This document shows positions 1-11,935 of a DNA stretch of 64,000 bases, piece by piece. Where the stretch lies: NCBI GenBank assembly GCA_022315425.1, contig JAIUPT010000031.1, positions 372,001 through 436,000 on the forward strand, written 5' to 3'. Every line of letters begins with the position of its first letter. The stretch's first letter is position 1. The DNA is from Pseudevernia furfuracea (Eukaryota > Ascomycota > Lecanoromycetes > Lecanorales > Parmeliaceae). The notes under the pieces are model-generated. The model ran no database searches, had not been told where the DNA came from, and saw only the letters and a list, made by a program, of their open reading frames with translations. The position numbers and the translations under genes were made by a program.

Positions 1-140
1 CCCATCCGGACGGCGACCGTCGATGCTCTTGCCGCGCAGGCTGAAGTAATCGTAGGCAATTTGCGAATTGGAAGTTTGTAGAGCGCTTGCGAGGTTGAGG
101 TCAACGACTTTGGAGTTTGGCACAAGTAGAAAAATGTGTT
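1..140 (-). CDS. Possible 5' coding exon of a gene running off the left edge
   Basis: On the minus strand one frame stays open from about position 140 to the window edge and reads like protein, with the stretches LNLASALQTSNSQIAYDYF and then SLRGKSIDGRRPDG. No in-frame ATG is seen. Upstream on the minus strand there is a branch-like CTAAC, a long pyrimidine tract and no AG until about position 110, so this may be an internal exon following an intron. The family was not recognised. Only the edge of the gene is present, so the strand and frame are tentative. Confidence 0.3.
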
Positions 141-1416
141 TGGAAAGGTTTGTTGTGGGAGCGGGTTTTTGGGAGGAGGGGGGGGGAAAAAGGGAGGAGA
201 AATAAAGAAAGAAGAAAATAATTAGTTAGAGCGGAAATGAACCCCACACTGTTCGACTTTGCCACGGATTGATGATGCAGCGCACAACCCGAGAAATCGG
301 GAATTTATTCCCCAGTCCAGCTAAGGAAAGCTAGAGAAATATCCGGCGGAGATGTCGTGCAGGTTGTGCAGGTCGTGCAGTTATTTAGTTGTTTTTGAGC
401 GTTACCAGGATGTTTTGATGTTCTGTGGAAAAAGAAATGAATTGGTTGGATCAAGATAAGCGACAATGGACCAATGGTAAGTGCTGGATTGGAGATCTTT
501 GCAGTACTAGTGGGTAATCTCTCAGATATTCACCTTTCCTATATCGGATTCCCATGCATATGTACCTACGGTAGACGGCGAGATTGCTGGTACGAATCAA
601 CGGCATCATGGAGGAGAAAACGGGAAGCTCTAATGTACACTCCTTGCTTTTCTTCAGCCTGGCCAATGAACCGTAACAACACTCGATGCGCCTTGGACAC
701 TTGACTAGAGCTACCTTCCGAATACGACGTGACGACTTTGCTGCGCCAAGCATGATCAAAGGCCAGCTCACAGGCCCTCTCACTATATGTATCCTGGTTG
801 CTCCCCACCGCGCGCTGCACTTGCGTCTATCCAATGCCTTTCATCCTACAGATCTCGGGGTCTGCCCAGATTCAGATTGTCGTCTACGATCCACCCAAGG
901 CGGAGCATGATCTACCTCCAGCAGTGCACCATCAGCGGAGTGTGACGCACGTCCTTCCTAAGGTCTTGGCTACTACCTGTCTATCTAGCGAGCACCCACC
1001 ATCTTGCTAGAAGTAATAACGTTCTGACTTCGATCTACCTGTGCCGGTGTGCCGGAAAGGATTTCCTTAGCTCGAGCTGAAGCAGGTCAACCCCGCTGGT
1101 GCTACTGCTGCCCGATGTCGCTTGTTGGAATATCAAACTATGTTTCGACCCTATCACCATCTGATTCGTTCGCTTAGGTATGAGTCTGCACAATGACATT
1201 TTGCTGTCCTCAAGCTTTCAAGCTGGCTGCCACGTCTGGTAGCAGCCAAGAGGTCGTATTACTATTGGAGCTCCAGGACGGCTCTTTGGATCCCTCGATT
1301 GTGAAAGGTGAAAAATCGAGCATGCTTTTGAATTTTGTCAGGTGTCTCAATTTCAAACATTGGGCCGAGGGTGTCAAAAGATTTGTTCTCGCCCGAGGTA
1401 TTATCTGGATGCTTTG
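141..1416. other. Intergenic stretch, no supported gene
   Basis: This segment lies between the partial gene at the left edge and the 3' end of CNS1. Several overlapping open frames of 60-138 codons occur on both strands. None shows a recognisable domain, a splice-compatible extension or protein-like composition. A G-run with A/G-rich sequence at about 170-240 is the pyrimidine tract of the left-edge gene on the other strand. Nothing else stands out. Confidence 0.5.
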
Positions 1417-2862
1417 CTATCGAGCTTCGTCGGCTCCTTTGCCTTTCCTAAGTTTCATGTCCTCGATCCATCCAGCTGCGCTCGCCTTGGGCAGTACATT
1501 GATCCTTACAATGCCGTCCACAATCTCCACGCCCGGGCTTCCTAGTGCCTCCCCTAGACTCACTTTCTTGCCCACTTTTATCAACCCTCCACTGCCGGTC
1601 TCCATGTAAAACTCCACTGATCTAAGCGTGTATTCGTGTTGCTCATCCCACGGTAATGGAAATATGTACTCCAGATGGTTAGGAATAGTATCTGTCTCGG
1701 AAAAGGCTTTCACGAAATCCGACTGCAAGTGGAGCGGGTAGAGAAGCACGACGGGAAACATTAAGGTGCTGGTCGGCGCGATTGGATCTGGTGAAAGGTG
1801 AATAGATGCGTCTTCCATATCTGGGGGCTGTGCAGTATTGCGCGTGCGGATTTTGCGAGCGCGAAGTGCAGTGTTCAACATGAACTTCTCTTTCTGTACA
1901 CGCTGTTCGCGCTCCTGTTTCTTCTGCTCGACCGCCCTCAACGTGGTTTGGCGGGCTTCGATCTTGGTGCCAAATCTCTTCAAGGCGGCGTTTGAAGGAT
2001 CAATTGTCAGACCCCGAGTACAGGCGTCCCAAGCTTCAGTAAGCTTATCGAGGGCAAAGAGAGCAAGGGAAGAGCGGTAGTATGCTTTGACGTTCTTTGG
2101 ATTGAGGCGGAGGCCTGCTGCGCAGTCAAGAGTTGTAGACCGGTAATTTTCTGCGTAGATGTAAGTTTAGGTCTGCATAAGCTACAGCCGAAGACTTGGA
2201 GAGTTTACCCAATTCTAGATTGCAAAGCGCTCGATTGACATAGCAAGCTTCTTCAAGCTCCTTCTGCTTCCCTATTTCTACTTCGTCTTCTGCAATGGAA
2301 AGCTTCTCTCCAGCCTCATCCGGTAATTTGAGCGATCGGATCTTTGCCCTCTGTGCAAGCACGGCAAGACCCTTGGAATAGTATTCCTTCCCATCCTTCC
2401 ACCGCTTCATTTTGACCACCTCATTTCCCTGCTCCTTGAAGCCTTGGGCGATCTCGGCTGGAGTGCCTTCGTATTGCAGTGCTCGGAGAGCCTCAAGCTC
2501 CAAATTATCGCCCTCTAGCCTGTTCTTAGATATGAACACGCTTCTCGAGAGAAATGTGCCGCTTGCCACATACCTTCGCCTTCAGTACTTTCGAGGGAGG
2601 TCATGAACAATGGTGTCCGATTCATCATTTGTACAATCTCATCCGCTGTGTGAGAGCGAACAGATGCCATATGAGGGGGCAGTGCCGGTGTAGTTCCAGT
2701 TTCTTCGAGCCGGCTTGCATCGATTGGGAATGGGGTAGAATGTGAGGAAGCTGTTGAAAATGCATTTGGAGCAGCAGAAGGTGGTGCATGGAGTGACGCC
2801 GGGGGAGGGTTGAGGGTGAGCGACTCGTCGAAGTCATTGGGGAGCTCTTCGAATCGACTCAT
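1417..2862 (-). CDS. CNS1: Hsp70/Hsp90 co-chaperone CNS1 (TTC4 family), TPR protein
   Basis: The three exons 2574-2862, 2209-2514 and 1417-2150 give 442 aa, with introns 2515-2573 and 2151-2208 in matching phase. After a short acidic start (MSRFEELPNDFDE) comes a TPR block beginning near AEIAQGFKEQGNEVVK, with the typical YYSKGL, ACYVNRALCNLEL and NPKNVKAYYRSSLAL segments. A basic helix follows, then the C-terminal 'wheel' domain of TTC4/Cns1 ending near LRSVEFYMETGSGG. Cns1 is a cytosolic essential co-chaperone in yeast that binds the EEVD tails of Hsp90 and Hsp70. Here its gene is divergent from an HSP70 that ends in EEVD. An in-frame ATG at 2880 would add six residues; the ATG at 2862 was chosen because family members start just before the ELPxDFDE motif. 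Confidence 0.93.
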
Positions 2863-3479
2863 GATTGTAGTCGATAACAAGGTTTCAAGAATTTCACATT
2901 TTACGGGATGTCAGCGGAGTAACTAGGCTTTCTCTGACTGTTGCAGAGTCCTGAAAACCCCATGTGTCCTGTCCGAAAGTGAATAAATTTACTGACAAGT
3001 CTACTTTTGAAGTAAGCGAGGTCTTATCTTATCATAGCGCCTTTTTTCCCACCGAGGATACCTTAGGTAACTCGATGGAAGATATGAAGTATCAATTCTC
3101 TTTGCTACCTATGACTACAAATCATAGGAATTTTGACAATTGATATAGTCAATGCTCATTGGATACTTCTCACAGCTTTTCGGATAAATTTGCCCGTGAC
3201 CTACCCAGCGTTGGGTGTTGTCGCGAAGTTTGTAGAAGGTTCTCGAAGAATAAGGTAGAAAGTCGTAGATGCAAATCGAAGCGCCAAGGCCAAAGGCCAA
3301 GAAATATTTTTATTTATTTATCCACGTCACAACAAGCCTCTTTCTTTTTACAACTTCACTCTTCGCACTCTACTACTTCTCTAGAGACCTCTCTTTTCCT
3401 TTACGCCTGTCACAAGAGTAGACTACATCCGAATAATTCTTCCATACAGCTCACTACACTTTGACTACATACCCACATC
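2863..3479. promoter_or_regulatory. Divergent promoter between CNS1 and HSP70
   Basis: This 617-bp interval separates the start codons of CNS1 (minus) and HSP70 (plus) and holds no gene. It contains the heat-shock element annotated separately. A two-unit TTCnnGAA sits close to the CNS1 start at about 2884-2891. A long C/T-rich leader occupies about 3330-3479 upstream of the HSP70 ATG, as in strongly expressed fungal genes. Both flanking products act in the same chaperone pathway, so shared heat-shock control is a reasonable inference. Confidence 0.6.
3224..3248 (+). promoter_or_regulatory. Heat-shock element (HSF binding site)
   Basis: The sequence AGAAGGTTCTCGAAG at 3234-3248 has three perfectly alternating nGAAn/nTTCn pentamers, the canonical HSF trimer site. 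A further in-phase cGAAg pentamer lies two units upstream at 3224-3228, with one degenerate unit between. It is about 230 bp upstream of the HSP70 start codon and 360 bp upstream of CNS1. Confidence 0.75.
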
Positions 3480-5584
3480 ATGGCACCAGCTATCGGTATC
3501 GACCTGGGCACCACCTACTCGTGCGTAGGTATCTTCCGTGATGATCGTATTGAGATCATTGCCAACGACCAGGGCAATCGCACCACTCCCTCCTTCGTTG
3601 CTTTCACCGACACAGAGCGCCTAATCGGTGACTCGGCCAAGAATCAAGTCGCCATGAACCCCAGCAACACAGTCTTCGATGCGAAGCGTATGATCGGACG
3701 CAAGTTCGCAGACGCTGAAGTACAAGCCGACATGAAGCATTTTCCCTTCAAGGTCGTCGACAAGGCCGCCAAGCCAGTCATCCAGGTCGAGTTCAAGGGC
3801 GAGACAAAATCCTTCACACCCGAAGAAATCTCTTCAATGGTGTTGACCAAGATGAGGGAGACTGCCGAGTCATACCTGGGTGGCACTGTCAACAACGCCG
3901 TCGTCACTGTCCCCGCCTATTTCAACGACTCCCAGCGTCAAGCCACTAAGGACGCTGGTCTGATTGCGGGCCTGAACGTCCTCCGTATCATCAACGAGCC
4001 TACCGCGGCAGCCATCGCCTATGGTCTAGACAAGAAGGCCGAGGGCGAACGAAATGTGCTCATATTTGATCTGGGAGGAGGAACCTTCGATGTCTCTCTT
4101 CTCACCATCGAGGAGGGTATCTTCGAGGTCAAGTCGACTGCAGGTGACACTCACTTGGGTGGTGAGGACTTTGACAACCGTCTGGTCAACCACTTCGTTA
4201 CTGAGTTCAAACGCAAGCACAAGAAAGGCAAGTGGTTATTCCCTCCCATCTGTTTTACATACACTGACTAAGATAGATCTATCTTCCAACGCCCGTGCAC
4301 TACGTCGTCTCCGAACCGCTTGCGAGCGAGCCAAGCGAACTCTCTCCTCATCCGCACAAACCTCCATCGAGATCGACTCACTCTTCGAGGGTATCGACTT
4401 CTACACTTCCATCACTCGTGCTCGTTTTGAGGAGCTATGCCAGGACCTATTCCGCTCCACCATGGAGCCCGTCGAGCGTGTCCTCCGCGACGCCAAGATC
4501 GACAAGTCTTCCGTCCACGAGATGGTCTTGGTCGGTGGTTCTACTCGTATCCCCAAGGTCCAGAAGCTTGTGTCAGACTTCTTCAACGGCAAGGAGCCCA
4601 ACAAGTCAATCAACCCCGATGAGGCTGTTGCGTACGGTGCAGCTGTCCAAGCAGCTATCCTTTCCGGCGACACATCGTCCAAGTCCACCAACGAGATCCT
4701 CCTGTTGGACGTTGCGCCATTGTCCCTCGGTATCGAAACCGCTGGTGGTGTCATGACTGCGCTCATCAAGCGCAACACCACCATCCCCACCAAGAAGTCA
4801 GAGGTCTTCTCCACCTTCTCAGATAACCAGCCAGGTGTGCTCATCCAGGTCTTCGAGGGTGAGCGTGCCCGCACCAAGGACAACAACTTGCTCGGAAAAT
4901 TCGAGCTCTCCGGTATTCCACCTGCGCCTCGTGGTGTCCCACAAATCGAGGTCACCTTCGATCTTGATGCCAACGGTATCATGAATGTCTCTGCTCTTGA
5001 GAAGGGCACCGGGAAGACCAACAAGATTGTCATCACCAACGACAAGGGTCGTCTGTCAAAGGAAGATATCGAGCGTATGTTGTCTGAGGCTGAGAAGTAC
5101 AAGGCTGAGGATGAGGCCGAATCTGCTCGTATCTCCGCCAAGAACGCACTCGAGTCGTACGCCTATTCGCTGCGCAACACCATCGGTGATCCCAAGGTTG
5201 ACGAGAAGCTTGATGCTTCAGAGAAGGAGACCCTCAAGACCGAGATCGACAAGACTGTCAACTGGTTGGATGACAACCAGACTGCTACGGTAGAAGAATA
5301 CGAAGGCCAGCAAAAGCAGCTCGAAGGTGTTGCCAACCCCATCATGGTTAAGATGTACGGTGGCGCTGGTGGTGAGGGTGGTATGCCAGGTGGTATGCCT
5401 GGCGGTATGGGTGGTATGGGTGGTATGCCAGGCGGAGGGATGCCCGGCGGTGGCTTCCCAGGTGCTGGTGGCCCTGGCGGTGCAGCTGGTGGTGATGATG
5501 GACCGTAAGTTCTAAACCTTTGATTGTTGACAAGGTTGATCGTGTACTAACTATTTCTGCAGAACCGTGGAGGAGGTCGACTAG
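3480..5584 (+). CDS. SSA1: Cytosolic heat-shock protein 70 (SSA type)
   Basis: Exons 3480-4227, 4277-5504 and 5563-5584 give 665 aa. The ATPase domain shows AIGIDLGTTYSCVG near residue 5, IINEPTAAAIAYGLDKK, IFDLGGGTFDVSLL and MVLVGGSTRIPKVQ. The substrate-binding domain begins near EILLLDVAPLSLGIETAGG. A GGMP-rich linker precedes the terminal TVEEVD, encoded by the 22-nt last exon, and EEVD recruits TPR co-chaperones such as Cns1. The protein folds nascent and stressed proteins in the cytosol. Intron 1 (4228-4276) has a GC donor, AAAG|GCAAGT. Only that donor joined to the acceptor at 4276 keeps the family sequence, giving KHKK then DLSSNARALRRL. Intron 2 is an ordinary GT-AG intron. The promoter carries a heat-shock element. 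Confidence 0.97.
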
Positions 5585-7003
5585 ATCAATCACGCCTAAT
5601 TTCCTTAATCTACGACAGCGTGGCTTCGCGCTCCCATAGATGCGAACACGCTGAGTCCTACTGGCTTCTAGAAAGGCAAACGTTGCTATGTTGATGCATT
5701 CTGCAAAAGGAGAAAAGCTGGTGCTTTCGGCGTGTAATTAGACTTGTGTGCTCTCATATTAGCGAGGTTCAAATGAAATACCATATGTTCAAACCCATCT
5801 ACTCCACACTTTCATTGGTTTCCGAGCGACTTGCTCCTTCCCATCTGTAACGTCGCCGCCATGATGCCGTGTCAAATACTCAAACCTCCTATCTTGTGAC
5901 TATATTGTAGATATGCCATCCTCGTCGTGTCAGCCCTCCCTTTACATGTGAGTGCTGCTGCTAGAGGTCCTAAAGCGGCTGCGTCTACGATATCCCTCCC
6001 CCCTCCCCCCCAGCGACTCCTGAAGCTAAGTAGCTACTCCGACTCATCCAACCAATCCTCGGACTACGCTCCTGGTCGAACAAAAGAACAAAAAAACAAA
6101 CAAACAAGCCCCAAAGTTCATTTCCTCAATCGATATCGGTCGGCATCAGTTGAACCCCTTCGAAACGCTAGTTACTTATGATGGAGTCGACCATCTTTGC
6201 GCGCGTTCACGATTGAGTAAGCTGTGAAGGTAGGGTTTTTTTTTGGGGGGGGGGGGGTTTTGGGGAATAAGTAAAGGGTATGTATATATCCCTCTCTCTC
6301 TCTCTCTCTCTCCCCCGCAGCGAGATCCTTCTACGATCTTCTACGAAGTAACATAGGGGTATCTAATCTGAACGAGCGAGAGCGAGCGGGCGGGCAAATG
6401 ATATCTTACCTACATACCTACATACCTACATACCTACATACATACATACATACATACATACAATCCATAGATACAGCGAGGTGTACCCATTTTTCAAAAT
6501 TTCTGCGAGACGAACTTCGCCGACGGGGATTTTATTGTTCGATAAAATAATTGTATTAAGTATTGTGATTGGGGGACACAAAAAAACACAGTGTTTTGCC
6601 CACCCACACCGATCCGGCCGGGTCTTGCTCCGCCCGCTGCAAGATTCACGAAAGAAGGCTTCATGCATGTTATATTTTGCTCTAAAAGCGCAAAAGAATT
6701 TTGTAGCTTGAATAGGTGGCTAGTTACCCTGTGAAAGGGTCCTTTGGATTGATTCGGTGCTGATTAGAGTGCTGATTAGAGTACAACTCTCCCCCTTTCT
6801 CATCCTGTCCACAGGTATCATCCGTTCAAAACCGCCGCTATGGAAACGCTTCGCTTCATAGCAAATCAGCAACCGTGGGTATCATGAATCAATAATCGCA
6901 TCCCTCGTAGCTCTTCGGGCAAAATGTCCCTTCTTCCAACACAAAACTGTCACAGCAACATCGCGCCTTTTGCGTCGCTCTCGTGGCATACAAATCCCCA
7001 GAT
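5585..7003. other. HSP70/HSF1 3' intergenic region with simple repeats
   Basis: The two genes converge here and no protein-coding gene is supported. A T-run followed by 13 G lies at 6236-6257, a (TC)n tract at 6292-6312, and a mixed TACC/TACA tetranucleotide array at about 6407-6462. Remaining open frames are short and compositionally random. The first few hundred bases must contain the HSP70 3' UTR, and the last ones that of HSF1. Confidence 0.6.
6407..6462. repeat. Tetranucleotide microsatellite (TACC/TACA)
   Basis: A run of about 14 tetranucleotide units changes from TACCTACA alternation to pure CATA units. It is typical slippage-prone simple sequence downstream of HSF1. Confidence 0.85.
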
Positions 7004-9423
7004 TCAACCTATGCGTCTCCTCTTCCCAGGACTTCCCATCGCTTCGTCCCCACCAGCAGCGCCATCCGCTGTGTTTGCAGGGCTCGTGGCCTCACTGCTG
7101 CCTGCTTCCGTGACTCTGCCTCCTGCTGCGCTGTCGGTACTAAACATGTTTTCCCCAGTATCTGGGCCATTCTCACCAGAAGGCGCGTCGATACTGAAGT
7201 CGTAGTCGGGCAGGTCGCCATTGTTGTTCGACCAGTCAAAATCCCCGTTGATATTGTTGTCACTGTTGAAGTAGTCAGTGGTATTGAAAATGTCGTCAAA
7301 GGCCAATTCCTGGTTCTGATTGTTGTAGTTTTGGTCCGTTACCCCCGGAATCGAACCAGTCGGACTCAGCGGGACCACAGTACCCTTCAGGTTCTCCATA
7401 CGCATGGATTGCTCCCGCAACTGCTGTTCGATCTGGTTGATACGATCCCGTTCCAACTCGAGTTGTTCGATGTTTGATCCGGCGCTATTACCAATCGGAC
7501 TATAGGACGTCAAGCTACTAGTCCCGTTGTTTGTGCCATTTTGAGGGCTGTTTGCCAGCTCACTGGACATCATGTTCAGCATGTCCTCCCGCTGGCGTGG
7601 TGTCAGATTGTTGGTATTTTGTAAATGGGTGAAAGCTTCGGGAAATTCCATCCGCGTGCTGGTGGAACCGTTCCGTGATAGCGCATTCGCGTTGTGCGAG
7701 TTGATCACTGACATTATGTCTGCTTCGGGCATTTGCTGGTCAGTGTCGTGGTTTGGCTTGATCTGCGGGGATTGGGAGGACCGATTGGAAGGGGTACCGC
7801 GGTCAGAGAGTTCTTGAACTGCTGGAGAACTAATGTTGGAGCGAACTCTGGTAGGGTATTCGTAGGTTTCCCGGGTCGCTTTGCCATAGGATTGGTTGTA
7901 ATGCTTGGGACTGTCAACAGACTTGGCTGGCGAATCCGCACTGCCGTCTTTAAGAAGTAATGGCTGTCTTCGGAATGGCTGCTGCTGAGTTTGAGCGTTG
8001 CTCGGACTTTGTGTATTGTCATCGCCAACCTCGACAACATTGCCCTGGCCTTGCTTACTTGGCAGACCGTTGAAGAGGTTCCTCATGTCCATTGTCGTTC
8101 CTTGATCGAGATTCTTGTTGTAAATTGTCGCAAGGAAGGTTAGGATAGCGTTGATGGAATTATCGTGTTGTTCATGCATGTGGTGGAAAGCCTTTGCTTG
8201 ATGGTAGAGCTGATCGTGCCTTATTTGTGTCATGTTCAGCAGCTTGGTGATCTTGACCTGATTGGCCCGGATGTCTGCGAGCTCCTGCTGGATTGCTGCG
8301 AATTGGTCAGGTGGAAGACTGTTCCCGGTGTTGCCTAGCATGAGAGGCTGTCGGCCATTGCCCATGCCGGTACCGTTCTCAATCGGCCCATAATTTGGCG
8401 GTATCGAGCTGTCTCGATTGAAAGTGTCATCGACTTCCTCATCCGCATCTTCTTGCTTTGCTCTTGTGCCACCTTTCCCTGAGCCTTTCCCTGGAGCATT
8501 CTTCGGCTTTTGAATCAGCCATAACAAATTTGGGCGGTCTCTCTGGAAGTATGGGTTTGAGTACTCGCTAGGACTTTTGTTCTTCCTTACGCCCGCATTG
8601 AAGGAACCATCAGCCAGAGATACCTGCTTATGAAATCCATACATGTTGAGCTGCCGCACGAATGAGGCGTAATTGTTGTGCTTGAACAGTTCTGGTATCA
8701 GGGTCCTCGCAAACTCGTCCTCGTCAATGACGACGAATGAGTCTCCTTTCTCGGACCACCGTATCAGACTCTCCTTAGCTGGATCTTTTTCGGAGTTGAG
8801 AAAACTATGAAAGTTAGCTTCACTTCCTAGATTGAGGCCGTGGTGCCTTACCTGCTAAGCTTCTGCACGAACGGTGGTATCTGCTTGCGTTTTGCTTCTG
8901 CGTCCCTTTTCGCCCGCAGAGCCTGTTGATCCAGGTCGTCTACCTGATGAGGGTAGCCTTTTGGAGGCGCTTGCATCTCATAACCTGGCACTGGCTGATA
9001 CTCGCCCATTGCGTTGTTGTTCTGGTACTTCACCATATCCATTTGATTGTCCGGGCGATATCGCATACCTTCATTAGCTGCTGGAGAAGAGGGCATTTGT
9101 TCCTTGAAGTACGGATGACCTTGGTCACGGTAATCGTTCAATAAGCCTGTGGATTCGAGGTCTTGAGGCATTTGACGGAGGAGATCGGCTTGAGTTGGGT
9201 ATTGGTACTGATCCCGCGCTGCGTAACCATGGCCGTTGGACATATCTGGAGAGCCGGGAAGGCCATTGGATAGCGGTTGGTGGGGAGCATACATCATTTT
9301 CCCGCTGCGGATGGTGGGCATCGTTGGAGACTGGCTACTGCCTGTCCCCAGTTCTTGTACTTCTTGCTGTCGCGCAAAAGCCCCAGACGCTGATCGCTTC
9401 AGTGAAGCCCGTTGCGCTTGCAT
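7004..9423 (-). CDS. HSF1: Heat shock transcription factor HSF1
   Basis: Exons 8852-9423 and 7004-8804 (intron 8805-8851) give 790 aa. A Gln/Met-rich N-terminal region of about 180 aa precedes the HSF DNA-binding domain. That domain starts at IPPFVQKL, crosses the intron into SSFLNSEKDPAKE, and contains IRWSEKGDSFVVIDEDEFA, LFKHNNYASFVRQLNMYGFH and the following wing. An HR-A/B-like coiled coil follows (QQELADIRANQVKITKLLN). The C-terminal half is Asn/Gln/Ser/Asp-rich, as expected for an activation region, and ends in a basic KRRRIG. HSF trimers bind nGAAn arrays; one such array lies in the nearby CNS1/HSP70 promoter. The first in-frame Met is used as the start. Confidence 0.95.
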
Positions 9424-10339
9424 TGTATCCCCTGTAGCCTGGCTGCCGTAGATGTATCACTGATCCTCGGAAAAAGCTCCGGCTTTCGAGTCTTCCAATG
9501 GGATCAAGCTACCCTGACCCAAGTCTTCAAGCAGGTTCTTCCTTAGGGCAGGGTTGTTGTTGGAAAAGACGTTTCGAGAGGTATGCGGAGCGCGGAGTAA
9601 GTTCTGGAAGATGGTATGATTTTGTGGAAGGGCGATGGAGGATTATGAAGGTATATGGGGCGGCAGCCTGATCAAGCAAGGCTTTGGTCACAGAGCGGTG
9701 TTATCGATATGTCTCTTTCAGCTATACGATTCAGACATATGCGGCAAACATCGATATACATGAAGGAACTCTTATTTGTGGAGAGCAGGCGTCTAAAGAG
9801 ATTGATCGAACTGCTTAGGGACAGTTCCGGAACAGGGTGGATGTGGAGTGCGGCAAGTGTGCGTTGGAGTCAGTATTGGAGTTGCATGAAAGGTTAGATG
9901 AAAATATGGACAAGAAATAGAAGGATCGGTGACATAGATATAGAAATATGGGTTGATGGGACACAACTGCAACGGCTATCACATAACATCTGTTATTGGG
10001 AGAGAACTGTCTGATATCACTCAGCCTTACAGTATATGACACAATTTGGCTGTCCTCATTGGTCCTTTAATCGAGAGCTTTAAGCGCCAGCCGCACTTAC
10101 TGATGAACATCAACCTCCAGACATGAACTCTCTTTGGGAAAGGGGCTAAAGGGCGGAGGACACTGGAACAATCATATGGGTACTAGATTTGACTCATCTA
10201 TGCCCTTTTCCATTGGGCTGTTCCCACTGAATTGTATTGAGTTTTATTTGCGACCTTGGGACTATGGCCTACTCGCTGCCCCAACCTCAGCTCTATCTAT
10301 GGCCAAGCTCCCTTCATTTCATCTCCAATGTATGACTAT
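9424..10339. other. HSF1 upstream region, no gene
   Basis: This segment covers the probable promoter and 5' leader of HSF1 and the 3' flank of CWC27, both minus-strand. No convincing open frame or RNA gene was seen, and no perfect three-unit heat-shock element was found. Confidence 0.5.
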
Positions 10340-11935
10340 CTACCCTTTCTCTCCCGCTCTCCTATCTGGTAATCGGCCTCGATCTCTATCCCTATCCCAG
10401 GCGCCACTCCCACCCATCCTAGCCATTTTCTTCGCTCTCTGCTCCTCCTTGATGTCCTTCGCCTTCTCCCTAGGATCAATCACAACCAGCTCCTCTTCAT
10501 TCTGCTTCTTCCAATTCAAATCCTTGCCAAGCCTGTCTTTTTCAAAGCTCAAAGCATGATGCATCCATCCGTTATCGTCATCATCCTGCCCATAGGCATT
10601 GTTTGACATTTCATTGTGCCACGACTGACATGACTGGCAGTTGGCAATAAAGTGAAGATCGCATAATTCGGCTTCATCTTCATCATTGCTGTTTGCTTCT
10701 TTGTTGTCATGACCATTGACTCTATCTTGCTTGTCTTGCTCTGCAGTTACACGGACCTTGGCTGGCTCAATGTCTGGGGGTGCCTGTTCCAGCTTAGTGC
10801 GAAATGCATTCAATATATCCAGCGTCTGCTTGTCTGCAGGTGCATCACCATTATGCTTGCGCTTGCGCCCACGCATGGAGGTTTCTGGGATCATTTGTTC
10901 CAGGGCAGACTTCTTCCTAGTATCAGCAGCCGGTGCCATTTGCACGTTGCGCTTCATGGAAGCCTTCAAATCAGCGATCTGAGCATTTGTCTTGTCCAGT
11001 AGGCTAGACACTTTGCCTACTTGCGCCGGCTCTGGAGAGCTAGACGGCGACCTTGACGGCTCTTCATCTTTGGGCAGCGGAAGCTGCATCTCCTTGTTGG
11101 GTTCAATCCTGTAGGGCGGAGTCTTCGAAGGAGAGGATCTTCGCCGTACCTTCCTCTCCACTCCCCGTTCAGCGGGCTTCGAAGTTCCATTAACCGCCTT
11201 CTTTGGTCCAGCATCATTGCTAGCACTAACGAGCTTCGTATTGAACTTCTCCTTCTTTAGCACCGGCTTCTCCATGCCATCTTCGCCCTCCTCACCCCCA
11301 AAACTCAGCATCACCTTCCCACCCTTCTTCTTCGCCTTCTTCTTGTTCCCGTCCTTCTGTCCAACCTCCGCTCTCGCCTTCACCTCTCTCATAACCATAT
11401 CCTCAAAAGGATTTACCAAGATCTCCGCCCCAGTAACCTTCGTAGGATAGATCGGCCTCTCACTCCCCTCCCCCGTCTGCAGCTCCGCCTCCCCCATCTT
11501 CATCAGATTATAAATCGTATCCCCGACCACCCTTCCAAACAGCGTATTCCTCCCTTCCAATTCCCTTGTCTCCCCCAGTGTAAGGAAGAACTGGCTCCCA
11601 TTACTCCCCTTGGTCCCTTCATTTGCCATTCCTAACAACCCCCTCCTATTGAATTTGAGCCTGCTATGGAACTCATCTTCAAAAGGCGCCCCTCCAGGGT
11701 AGACGGATTCGCCCCCACCGCCAGTATTTGTGGGATCGCCGCCTTGTACTATAAAACCAGGCACGAGACGGTGGAACAGCGTCCCGTTGTAATAGCCATC
11801 GAGGCAGTGTTGGAGGAAGTTGCGGCTGGCGAGGGGTGTCTGCTTTGCGAAGAGCTCGAGGGAGAGGTCGCCGGATGTGGTTGTCAGGAGAACTTTGGCG
11901 GTGGGTGGAGGCTCGAGATTGTAGACGGCGGACAT
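10340..11935 (-). CDS. CWC27: Spliceosome-associated cyclophilin CWC27 (peptidyl-prolyl isomerase)
   Basis: A single exon encodes 531 aa. Residues about 10-175 form a cyclophilin domain (TTTSGDLSLELFAKQTPLA, LFHRLVPGFIVQGGDPT, NGSQFFLTLGETRELEGRN and TLFGRVVGDTIYNLMKM). A long charged, Lys/Glu-rich tail follows, with a conserved C-terminal CWC27-like segment around CDLHFIANCQSCQSW and WMHHALSFEKDRLGKDLNW. CWC27 joins the activated spliceosome with CWC22 and CWC25. Its active-site region carries the glutamate replacement that makes human CWC27 inactive as an isomerase (LGETRELEGRN), so a scaffold role is more likely than catalysis. The length fits fungal orthologues. Confidence 0.92.
   Translation of the reverse strand: MSAVYNLEPPPTAKVLLTTTSGDLSLELFAKQTPLASRNFLQHCLDGYYNGTLFHRLVPGFIVQGGDPTNTGGGGESVYPGGAPFEDEFHSRLKFNRRGLLGMANEGTKGSNGSQFFLTLGETRELEGRNTLFGRVVGDTIYNLMKMGEAELQTGEGSERPIYPTKVTGAEILVNPFEDMVMREVKARAEVGQKDGNKKKAKKKGGKVMLSFGGEEGEDGMEKPVLKKEKFNTKLVSASNDAGPKKAVNGTSKPAERGVERKVRRRSSPSKTPPYRIEPNKEMQLPLPKDEEPSRSPSSSPEPAQVGKVSSLLDKTNAQIADLKASMKRNVQMAPAADTRKKSALEQMIPETSMRGRKRKHNGDAPADKQTLDILNAFRTKLEQAPPDIEPAKVRVTAEQDKQDRVNGHDNKEANSNDEDEAELCDLHFIANCQSCQSWHNEMSNNAYGQDDDDNGWMHHALSFEKDRLGKDLNWKKQNEEELVVIDPREKAKDIKEEQRAKKMARMGGSGAWDRDRDRGRLPDRRAGEKG

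Noticed and set aside
451..1010. Overlapping open frames of 70-127 codons on both strands
   Set aside because: No domain, no splice-compatible extension and random composition.
4295..5141. Long alternative frames inside HSP70 on both strands
   Set aside because: They are shadows of a strongly codon-biased gene; the true frame has the complete Hsp70 signature.
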